A stretch of 64,000 bases of DNA from Alteromonas sp. 5E99-2 (GTDB taxonomy: Bacteria; Pseudomonadota; Gammaproteobacteria; Enterobacterales; Alteromonadaceae): positions 310,001 to 374,000 of the forward strand of contig NZ_JAFNJE010000002.1 in the NCBI RefSeq assembly GCF_017368475.1, read 5' to 3'. Shown in pieces: positions 1-7,116 of this stretch (position 1 is its first letter; each line of letters begins with the position of its first letter). A program made the translations under genes and the position numbers. The notes under the pieces are model-generated. The model made no database searches. It saw only the letters and a program-made list of their open reading frames with translations, and had not been told where the DNA came from.

Positions 1-1487
1 TGAGGGATTTTTCCTCCCTGCTCGGCAATAGGAATAAACTCAGTAGGAGATACAAAGCCCAACTCCTGATTTTGCCAACGAATGAGTGCCTCAAATCCAG
101 TTATTTTCCCATCCGGGTTCATTTTTGGTTGGTACACTAAACTAAATTGATTTTCTAATAATGCTGATGAGATTGAATTAGCTATTGATAACTTCCTTAA
201 GTGCCCCTTCACCATACTTGCATCAAAGTGTGTATAGCAGCTCTTGCCCGACTTTTTAGATTCGTACATTGCAATATCGGCATAACTTATCAATTCTGAC
301 AATTGATACGAGGCTTGTGATGCTGATGCAATTCCAATGCTAACCCCTATATGTAAGTCCAGTCCGTTTTCAACAAAAGGTAGTTTCATTGATTTAAGTA
401 CTTTTTCCGCAATTGTGGCTAGCGACTGCGCACTCTCTGGCGCATGAGGTATTAACAAAAACTCATCACCTCCAAGTCTCGCTAACCTATCGCCTTCGCG
501 CAAGTTGTTACTTAAACGCGTCGCTACTTGCTCTAGCACTGAGTCACCACTATCGTGGCCCAAGGAGTCATTAATAGCCTTAAAACCATCGAGGTCAAAA
601 AACATAATATTTAAATCACTTCCTTCCCTTTTTACTTGCGCCAACTCCACTCTTAAAAACTCCATAATGAACTGTCGATTTGGTAACCCTGTTAAGCTAT
701 CGAAGTTCGCAAGTTGCTCCATCGCATCTTGTTGATTTTGTAATTGATTAGATTTTTTCTGACTAACATTTAACTCATTTTCAATAGTGTTAATCATCTT
801 ATTGATGCTGTTCGCTAAGCTTGAAATTTCATTTCGCCCTTTTATATTGAATCGAGCTTTATAATTTCGAGTTTTAGTGACTTTTCGTGTGAACGCAGTT
901 AGCGCAAATACCGTAGAAAATTGTAATCGCAACATCCATGCAAAAGTAAACGCTACTATTAACGCGCATAAGACACCTAAGGGAATGGCATTTTCCATCA
1001 TTTTATGGCGAGCAACTATAATAGGCGTATTCACATCAACAACTAAGTACAGCTCTCCTAATTGATAATCTGGCGACCCTACAATTTGCTTCAGATAAAA
1101 ATAGCCGTCCCCCAACAACGTATTATTAGTTAAACCAACAAAGTTATTTTTCAAAGTAGCGCTAGCTGTTAATTCAGGGCTACCGGCTTTCCCCGTGTAG
1201 GCTTGAATTAACTGCTCATCTTTATCATAGACATAAGCTGCTACTACAGATTCATGGAGGTCTAGCTTCAATAAATTGGAGGTCACATCGCTCAAAACAA
1301 ATTCAGAGGCGAGTGCCTTTACTAAATCTTCACTTGTATTTTGAGATAATGCGACGAATGATTTTTCTATATAGTTCCGATACTGATTCTCATGTTCAAC
1401 TACACTTACAAGAATAAGCAAAGTAGCAATAAGAATTGAAAAAAGTAGTGAAGTCAACGTTAGCATCGACTTAATACTGGATGTCAA
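1..1487 (-). CDS. Membrane-bound GGDEF-EAL cyclic-di-GMP protein (3' end cut by window)
   Basis: This is the N-terminal 495 or so residues of a c-di-GMP turnover protein; the C-terminal end of its EAL domain lies beyond base 1. Visible in order: a TM helix (about residues 8-26), a periplasmic sensor region to about 160, a second TM helix (about 162-182), a HAMP segment (NEISSLANSINKM), a coiled coil, an intact GGDEF domain (DLDGFKAIND, RLGGDEF near residue 342, VSIGIA), and the start of an EAL domain (FEALIRW near residue 463). The GGDEF motif is complete, so cyclase activity is plausible; EAL activity cannot be judged because most of the domain is missing. I chose the TTG at 1487 because AAGGAC sits 6 nt upstream; an in-frame ATG at 1466 is the alternative. 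Ligand unknown. Confidence 0.88.
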   Translation of the reverse strand, partial: MTSSIKSMLTLTSLLFSILIATLLILVSVVEHENQYRNYIEKSFVALSQNTSEDLVKALASEFVLSDVTSNLLKLDLHESVVAAYVYDKDEQLIQAYTGKAGSPELTASATLKNNFVGLTNNTLLGDGYFYLKQIVGSPDYQLGELYLVVDVNTPIIVARHKMMENAIPLGVLCALIVAFTFAWMLRLQFSTVFALTAFTRKVTKTRNYKARFNIKGRNEISSLANSINKMINTIENELNVSQKKSNQLQNQQDAMEQLANFDSLTGLPNRQFIMEFLRVELAQVKREGSDLNIMFFDLDGFKAINDSLGHDSGDSVLEQVATRLSNNLREGDRLARLGGDEFLLIPHAPESAQSLATIAEKVLKSMKLPFVENGLDLHIGVSIGIASASQASYQLSELISYADIAMYESKKSGKSCYTHFDASMVKGHLRKLSIANSISSALLENQFSLVYQPKMNPDGKITGFEALIRWQNQELGFVSPTEFIPIAEQGGKIP

Positions 1488-1960
1488 CTTGGAGTCCTTA
1501 AAATATGTTTATTTACTAATATTAGAAACCTTTAAAAACAGACAAATCATTAAGTTTACTTGCCTTTCTTTAATATCAAGGTTACTTCGATTAACCATAA
1601 AGTATAGTACAAATTTTTCTTCTGGTGCTTTTTAATCAAAGATTAAAAATGAGATAGCATGACAAAAAGTAAAATGAATTTCGGCTAGCTTTACCGCACA
1701 CTGAACTACTCTTGCGGGGTAAGTTCGGCATGGCTTCTGACCTATGAGCTAGCCGAGTTAACACAGAACACAAAAGACTGTCTGAGCAGCACGCTCTGGA
1801 ACAAGGACAAACACAAGTACTCATTAAGTACGCTTTAAACCGGCTTAAAGACGATTGAAAAAACCAGTCAAATAAACGGATAAAAGAATAGCAAGAAGCG
1901 TCAAGACGACGCCTATTAAGCAGACTATACTCGCTCCATGTTTGAAATGGCGCGATAAGC
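1488..1960. other. Intergenic region without a recognisable gene
   Basis: About 470 bases between divergently oriented genes. No reading frame here resembles a known family; a 108-codon frame is open on the minus strand but is rich in Cys, Ser and Arg and looks like non-coding sequence. It holds a small A/T hairpin (arms 1629-1637 and 1641-1649) and the nested inverted repeat listed separately. Promoters of both flanking genes should lie here, but I could not pick convincing -35/-10 pairs. Confidence 0.5.
1681..1756. repeat. Nested inverted repeat (possible folded RNA or mobile-element end)
   Basis: A perfect 10-bp inverted repeat (TCGGCTAGCT at 1681-1690, AGCTAGCCGA at 1747-1756) encloses a second, inner stem (TTACCGCA at 1691-1698 against TGCGGGGTAA at 1713-1722, with two bulged G). 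The two stems abut. No T-tract follows on either strand, so it is not an ordinary terminator. Identity unknown; it could be a structured RNA, a dispersed palindromic repeat or a recombination-site relic. Confidence 0.45.
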
Positions 1961-2842
1961 ATGCAAAAAAGAACGCAAAAAGAGAACCTTGCTCAATATG
2001 AAACCCGACTATCTAGGGTTATGGAATTCATTAACCATAACCTTGATGAGGATTTATGCTTAGAAGAGTTGAGTCAGGTTGCTTCCTTATCTAAGTTTCA
2101 TTTTCATCGAGTGTTTCATGCCTATATTGGCACAAGCCTAGCTAACTATATTCAACTTATTCGATTAAAGCGGGCCTCGTTTCAGCTTGCCTTTGAACAG
2201 CATAAAACCATCATCGACATAGGCTTGGAAGCTAGAATCAACAACCCAGAAACCTTTACTCGTGCATTCAAGCGTCATTTTCAACAAACGCCATCTGAAT
2301 TTAGAAAAAATCCACAATGGCTTCAGTGGCATTCGCCGTATCAACTTTCAAACAAACTCAATAGGAAGCAACCCATGAATGTCAGCTGCGTTAACTTTCC
2401 CGAAACTCAAGTTGCACTTTTAAGCCATATTGGTCCAGCCGAAATGATAATGCAAACAGCCTCAAAGTTCATAGCTTGGCGAAAAACAACTGGGTTATCC
2501 CCCATAGCAACTAGCAAGACCTTTGGCATTCCTCATAGCGACCCTAAAACCACAGAGCCAAGTGAATTTCGCTGGGATGTCTGTGGCTCAATTAACCAGC
2601 AAATTCCCTCAAACAACTATGGTGTTGTTAACTCTGTCATTCCTGGAGGACGATGTGCAGTGTTACAGCATAAAGGCAGTCACGACACTCTCGATCAGAG
2701 TATTTATTATATATACCAACAATGGATTGGAGAAAATAACGAAGAACTAAGAGATTTTCCTTGTTTCTTTCACTACCTCAACTTTATTCATGACGTCGAC
2801 GAATGCGACCTACTCACTGATATTTATGTCCCTTTGAAGTAA
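1961..2842 (+). CDS. AraC-family regulator with GyrI-like effector-binding domain (Rob-like)
   Basis: A 293-residue transcription factor with the layout of E. coli Rob: an N-terminal AraC/XylS double helix-turn-helix (about residues 12-118, with the usual AFKRHFQQTPSEFRK end) followed by a GyrI-like small-molecule binding domain (about 135-293). Family members activate stress and efflux genes on binding amphipathic drugs, bile-type molecules or similar ligands; the ligand here is unknown. The gene stands alone, followed by a strong hairpin terminator. The ribosome-binding site before 1961 is weak. Confidence 0.85.
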   Translation: MQKRTQKENLAQYETRLSRVMEFINHNLDEDLCLEELSQVASLSKFHFHRVFHAYIGTSLANYIQLIRLKRASFQLAFEQHKTIIDIGLEARINNPETFTRAFKRHFQQTPSEFRKNPQWLQWHSPYQLSNKLNRKQPMNVSCVNFPETQVALLSHIGPAEMIMQTASKFIAWRKTTGLSPIATSKTFGIPHSDPKTTEPSEFRWDVCGSINQQIPSNNYGVVNSVIPGGRCAVLQHKGSHDTLDQSIYYIYQQWIGENNEELRDFPCFFHYLNFIHDVDECDLLTDIYVPLK

Positions 2843-2846
2843 ACCA

Positions 2847-2876
2847 AAAGAAGCCATAAAAATTTATGGCTTCTTT
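2847..2876. terminator. Bidirectional Rho-independent terminator
   Basis: A 14-bp perfect stem (2847-2860 with 2863-2876; core AGAAGCCATAAA / TTTATGGCTTCT) lies between two convergent genes, with A residues on the left and T residues on the right, so it can end transcription from both sides. Confidence 0.85.
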
Positions 2877-2916
2877 AAATCGTATTGATCTTGCTTAAAT
2901 AGAAGTCACTCAATAC

Positions 2917-4728
2917 TTATTGCGCGCGAACTTCCCACACTGACACAGAACCAGAAATTTCATTGCCAACGATAAGCCTAGCTGAACTGCTATCTGTAGC
3001 GGGAATAAAAGCCATTCCTTCAGGCCCCAAATCTCCCGTTATATCAGCGCCTTCTACCAAACCTCGGTTATAGAAGTAGTGCAAGAAAGAGACGTTAAAG
3101 GGATTCGTCACATCATAGGCCAAAATACCGCTCATACGCTCTAAACCTATAAAGGCAATAGTACGGCCGTCAATTTCACCTATCGCTAAGGCTTCAGGTT
3201 CTGCACCTTTGGCATCAGAACGAGTATCGCCTTCATTTTCGTCTTCATCATTATTGAATGCACCTCCATGTACTGCAGAAGTAATACGCACAATGTCATC
3301 GCCAGAATCAAAGACTAGCGTGCCATTGGCATCAAAAATAGAGAAAGAACGTCCACCAAAGGTATATAATTCTTCATAGGTGTCGTCGCCGTTTCCATCG
3401 CCTAACTCTGTAGTGACTTGCAATCGGCCAAGATCATCATCGTCATTGTTCACATTGGCAAAAGCAGCGACTTCTAGCGTTAAATCTTCGGCGCGAATTT
3501 CATCGGTGTAAGACAAACACCCATCATCGTCATCAAAATCTAAACCATTGGCTGCTATACAGGCATTTTCATCCACTACATCAAAAAAGTATTCTCTTGC
3601 ATCACCTTCATTGGCTGTAACAATAAAATCAGCTCCTTGCCAACGAATAGTCGCAATGGTATCCGGTTGGTAAATGCCGAACAAATTATCATAACGCTGC
3701 AAATTAATACCGCCATCTCTGTCTGACGCATCAATGAGATATTGGCTCCAGCCTTTGAATCCTAATCCTCTTACATCAACTAAGGTATCTGTCGTTAAAT
3801 CAACTACAGCCATTGCGTTATTTTCTTGCATGCTAATGTAGGCTGTAGTGCTGTCGGCAGATACTGCTACATATTCAGGCTCTAAATCCATCGCCACGGT
3901 AATGTTAATGTCAACGCCATTAATTGTCCTACCGCTAGGATTAGGAAACACAGCTCCTTGAGCTTCTAGCTCAGCTTGCATGTCGTTGTATGGCGTAAAG
4001 CGAATAGCAATTGCAGTATCGGCAACTTCGTTACCCGTAATATTGATAATGCTAACTGTACCTTCTGGGTCAATTGCATAATCACCGCTAGGCTCACCTT
4101 CGTTAGCAACAATAATTTTGCTGCTGTCAGGTGAAAACGTGACCATATCGGGTAATACACCGACTTCAATATTTTTAATAAACACTGGCGCTGCACCTGC
4201 GATATCGTACAACGCAATTTGCCCATTAGTGGCAACGTCATCCGCCGCCATAGCCACAGCAAGTAAACCAAGTTCATCGGAAATCGCAATACTGTTGGCG
4301 TCGCCACTGGTATTGTCCGAAAGGTTAATTGAATTAAGAATGTCTAAATTTGTATTATTAACAACGCCTTCTGCATCCACCGTCAACGCAGACGGATCTG
4401 CAGAAGACAAATCAAGGATTTCTACTGTGCCATTGTCACCCGAGCTGTTTATCGCAAATAGGTAACCTGTACTTTGTTGGTATTGTACGATTTCTGCCGC
4501 GCCCTCAGGCGACTCAGCATTCAGTACTGTGCGAGCGACTAATGTTGTCGAAAGTCCAGATAATGCACTTGCACCATCAACGCCATCTTCACCATTTGTG
4601 CCGTCAACGCCATCAATACCGGCATCACCAGTTCTGCCATCATCGCCATCACACGCACTGAGTGTTGCGATTAAAAAAGCAGTAGACACTGCTAGTGCTA
4701 ATCTATTTTTAATCAAAGGTGTAGTCAT
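2917..4728 (-). CDS. Choice-of-anchor I family lipoprotein with collagen-like stalk
   Basis: A 603-residue exported protein. A lipoprotein signal ends in LSAC (Cys26). It is followed at once by nine Gly-X-Y triplets (residues 28-54, from GDD to GAS), a short collagen-like spacer. The rest is a beta-propeller-like domain with phrases typical of the 'choice-of-anchor I' family (VANEGEPSGDY, DPEGTVSI, DLEPEYVAVS, LQRYDNLFGIY, PEGMAFIPA), proteins with related propeller folds sometimes annotated as phosphatase-like or esterase-like; no enzymatic activity is demonstrated here. Asp follows the lipid Cys, which in E. coli would retain the protein at the inner membrane. Monocistronic, ending in a shared terminator. 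Confidence 0.85.
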   Translation of the reverse strand: MTTPLIKNRLALAVSTAFLIATLSACDGDDGRTGDAGIDGVDGTNGEDGVDGASALSGLSTTLVARTVLNAESPEGAAEIVQYQQSTGYLFAINSSGDNGTVEILDLSSADPSALTVDAEGVVNNTNLDILNSINLSDNTSGDANSIAISDELGLLAVAMAADDVATNGQIALYDIAGAAPVFIKNIEVGVLPDMVTFSPDSSKIIVANEGEPSGDYAIDPEGTVSIINITGNEVADTAIAIRFTPYNDMQAELEAQGAVFPNPSGRTINGVDINITVAMDLEPEYVAVSADSTTAYISMQENNAMAVVDLTTDTLVDVRGLGFKGWSQYLIDASDRDGGINLQRYDNLFGIYQPDTIATIRWQGADFIVTANEGDAREYFFDVVDENACIAANGLDFDDDDGCLSYTDEIRAEDLTLEVAAFANVNNDDDDLGRLQVTTELGDGNGDDTYEELYTFGGRSFSIFDANGTLVFDSGDDIVRITSAVHGGAFNNDEDENEGDTRSDAKGAEPEALAIGEIDGRTIAFIGLERMSGILAYDVTNPFNVSFLHYFYNRGLVEGADITGDLGPEGMAFIPATDSSSARLIVGNEISGSVSVWEVRAQ

Positions 4729-4835
4729 GTGTTTGTTATCACGTATTCAATTATTAAATTGAACGATAAGTAACAAATATGACATTAAGGTGCATTTTTT
4801 GTGAAAGAAAAGTGACGGCACCATTAAAGACGTGG

Positions 4836-5834
4836 TTAACTAAACCTTAGTTGATTTGGTGTCACTCCGGTCCAACGCTTGAAAGCACGTCTGAAATTGG
4901 TCACATCATTAAATGCCAATTGAGTTGCAACCGCTTCGTTTTTCATACTTTTTACACGCAACATAAAAATGGCTTTTTGTTGATTCACGCCATCTTGTAA
5001 TTGTTGGAAACTGGTATCATGCTGCTTTAATCTTCGCTTTAGCGTTGCAGGGCTCATATTTAATTTTTCAGCAGTTTGCGTGAGGTTAAAATTGTGGAAG
5101 TAAATCAGATTACGCACATATTCAACAAAGCTATAATGCAGATCATTATTTTTGCTTAGCAACTGCTTGGCGCTGCGCTGTAATAAGCGACTTGGCATTG
5201 CGAGCTCAGTCTCTAAATAACGTAAATCAAAATTGATAGACAATATCGGCTCATCAAAACGCAATCTGTGGCCTAAGTTTTTTTCGTATTCCTCAATATG
5301 ACGAGGCCGAGAAAAAGGAAACGCAAACGAAAACGGAATACGCTTGCCAACAAGGGTTTTACAAGCAGAAATAAAGGCGGTGCAATAAATTTCTAAAATA
5401 TAGTGGTAAAGGTCACCACACCCAATAGCATCATTCAGTAAGAAATACCCTTTATCCTTGTGCTTATGAAAATAACCATGAACAAAAGGACAGAGTTGCT
5501 GGCGCACAAGGGCTAACACTCGAAACGCATGCTGCAAGCTACCACAATGAATAAGACTGGCGTTGAGCGATGTATTTAACGTTGGGAACAATCGATGACC
5601 AAGCAAAAATGCACTGTTGTGGCCGGGCATTAATGCCCTGTAGTTCGTTAACAATCGCAGTATTTGATCTGGGCTGAATTTGGTATCAACGCGTTTCAAA
5701 TCACTAACGAAAATTCCCGTGCCTTTTAGCAAGCGATCCTCATTGACTCCTCTTAACTTAGACAAATCATAAATCACCGTTGCCATTTGTGGCGCGGGTA
5801 TGAGCTTATCATCTCTGTAGGCTATAAGTGACAC
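4836..5834 (-). CDS. AraC-family regulator, coupled to an upstream GGDEF gene
   Basis: A 332-residue regulator with the 'arabinose-binding-like' N-terminal domain common in proteobacterial AraC proteins (about residues 20-205) and a C-terminal AraC DNA-binding domain (about 232-332; NLTQTAEKLNMSPATLKRRL, AFKRWTGVTPNQLR). It starts at GTG 5834 with GGAG six bases upstream, and that ribosome site overlaps the end of the preceding gene (9-bp gap), so translation of the two is likely coupled. Target genes are unknown; the GGDEF partner suggests a link to c-di-GMP or surface behaviour, but this is inference. Confidence 0.85.
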   Translation of the reverse strand: MSLIAYRDDKLIPAPQMATVIYDLSKLRGVNEDRLLKGTGIFVSDLKRVDTKFSPDQILRLLTNYRALMPGHNSAFLLGHRLFPTLNTSLNASLIHCGSLQHAFRVLALVRQQLCPFVHGYFHKHKDKGYFLLNDAIGCGDLYHYILEIYCTAFISACKTLVGKRIPFSFAFPFSRPRHIEEYEKNLGHRLRFDEPILSINFDLRYLETELAMPSRLLQRSAKQLLSKNNDLHYSFVEYVRNLIYFHNFNLTQTAEKLNMSPATLKRRLKQHDTSFQQLQDGVNQQKAIFMLRVKSMKNEAVATQLAFNDVTNFRRAFKRWTGVTPNQLRFS

Positions 5835-5843
5835 CGTTAACTC

Positions 5844-6740
5844 CTACACAAACTGCTTTTGGCTTTCGAGCTGACGGTTAATTCGACTAAGTAGATTGTC
5901 GGTATTGTCTTTTTCTTTGGGGCTTTCTGCGGCAAAGGCCAATGTGTGAAACACTGCATCACCTTGTTGTCCGGGTTTAAAAGCCAAATGAGAAATGGCA
6001 TTGCGGATTTGTTTTGCAATCACTCTCGCTTTGCTGTTGGTCGTGTGCGGTAAAAGGATGATAAATCGGTCTCCAGCATAACGACATGCTGTATCAGTTT
6101 GCCGAATATTCATAATAATCAGCTCTGACACTTCTCTTAACAATCGATCGCCATCTTCATCCCCGTACTCCTTGTTAAACGCATTAAAATTGTCGATGTC
6201 TAACATGATCAGAGAAAAATCAAAATGCCGCGTGTCGAGCAACTGTTGAATGCGATCTCGCATGTAATCCGCACTATTTAACTGAGTAACAAAGTCCACA
6301 TGAGTATGTTCTCGATAATAGTATTCTCTGCGCTTGAGTTGGTTATTCAATACCACCTGCTCTTGATGCCATTGATACAATGCCCATGTCATTAAACACA
6401 TTCCGATTGGTGCAGGAATAGATTCAACTAGACTTAACCACATCGTCGCAGGGTATTGAATAAACTCATCAAGTAAATCGATAAGCGAAGACAACATAAA
6501 GCATGAAAGCCCCACCACAAGTAGCAATGTCACTCGACCTGGTGGACGACTCAGAAGTAAAAAGAACAGCCAAATTAATGTCATCAAGGTAATTCCACCC
6601 TCACCGACAACATCAAACCATTCAATATCGCTAGGACTTTTAGGCTCTCCTAACCCAATACTTAAAAGTAAGCCGACAAAGAACAAACACACAACAAAGG
6701 TCAATAGACGGAAATGAGAAAACAGCAGCGAAAAGTTCAT
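5844..6740 (-). CDS. Membrane protein with degenerate GGDEF domain
   Basis: A 298-residue protein: four to five predicted TM helices in residues 1-125, then a GGDEF-type domain (about 145-298). The signature is AGDRF rather than GGDEF, so the metal-binding Glu is replaced by Arg; the substrate motif is also altered (DIDNFNAFNKEYGDEDGD, where FK..ND..GH is usual), and the C-terminal AD.ALY.AK motif is missing. The RxxD inhibitory-site motif (RQTD) is kept at the right distance. A catalytically dead, c-di-GMP-binding or structural role is therefore more likely than synthesis. It is the first gene of a two-gene unit with the AraC regulator downstream. No clear Shine-Dalgarno before ATG 6740. Confidence 0.82.
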   Translation of the reverse strand: MNFSLLFSHFRLLTFVVCLFFVGLLLSIGLGEPKSPSDIEWFDVVGEGGITLMTLIWLFFLLLSRPPGRVTLLLVVGLSCFMLSSLIDLLDEFIQYPATMWLSLVESIPAPIGMCLMTWALYQWHQEQVVLNNQLKRREYYYREHTHVDFVTQLNSADYMRDRIQQLLDTRHFDFSLIMLDIDNFNAFNKEYGDEDGDRLLREVSELIIMNIRQTDTACRYAGDRFIILLPHTTNSKARVIAKQIRNAISHLAFKPGQQGDAVFHTLAFAAESPKEKDNTDNLLSRINRQLESQKQFV

Positions 6741-7037
6741 GTTAAGTAGCCAAATAAATTAAGTTCTACAGTTCGTGCCCGAAGATGCTAGCGACTGCAT
6801 TGTGTTGGTTGAAGGGTCATTTTAGCTCACCGAATGCGACAAAATGGTGACAGTTGTATCGTTTTGTTGAATTTTTAGCTGTTTACAAACACCAATAAAA
6901 ATCCAGCGTTAGCCTACTGGTAATGCCTTGACTGCAATACTAGAAGCTCAAACAAGAAGGTCATTAAAGCTCAACTTTGAAAGATATTGCGTTTATCTCG
7001 TGATGAAACAGGAGGATCGTAAGCCCAATTCACACAC
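6741..7037. other. Intergenic region, mostly upstream of the phytase operon
   Basis: Roughly 300 bases between divergent genes. I see no gene. It must hold the leftward promoter of the GGDEF-AraC pair. AGGAGG near 7011-7016 is not followed by a plausible start codon at usual spacing. The Pho-box-like site at its right border is listed separately. Confidence 0.4.
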
Positions 7038-7055
7038 TAGTCATAATTGTGTCAC
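7038..7055 (+). promoter_or_regulatory. Pho-box-like PhoB binding site
   Basis: TAGTCATAATTGTGTCAC matches the enterobacterial PhoB box (two 7-bp CTGTCAT-type half-sites in 11-bp register) at 15 of 18 positions counting A/T ambiguity. The GTCA cores lie at 7040 and 7051, with a third partial GTC at 7061. It precedes a TonB receptor-phytase pair, so phosphate-starvation control makes biological sense. A -10 element would fall around 7066-7081, which argues against the TTG at 7081 as the start codon. Confidence 0.6.
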
Positions 7056-7116
7056 TTTTTGTCTTTAGCGTGCTCATCAATTGAACCTTTACTCACTGAA
7101 AACGAGCAAAACAAAC

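Noticed and set aside
1716-1738. Minus-strand CCATGCCGAACT identical to a conserved piece of 5S rRNA.
   Set aside because: Only about a dozen bases match and the surrounding fold and length do not fit a 5S gene; chance similarity is likely.
1636-1962. A 108-codon minus-strand open frame upstream of the Rob-like regulator.
   Set aside because: Cys/Ser/Arg-rich composition, no ribosome-binding site and no family resemblance; it overlaps a nested inverted repeat and reads as non-coding.
7081-7116. TTG start adding 12 residues to the phytase-linked TonB receptor.
   Set aside because: It would fall at or before the transcription start expected from the Pho box, and the signal peptide begins at ATG 7117.
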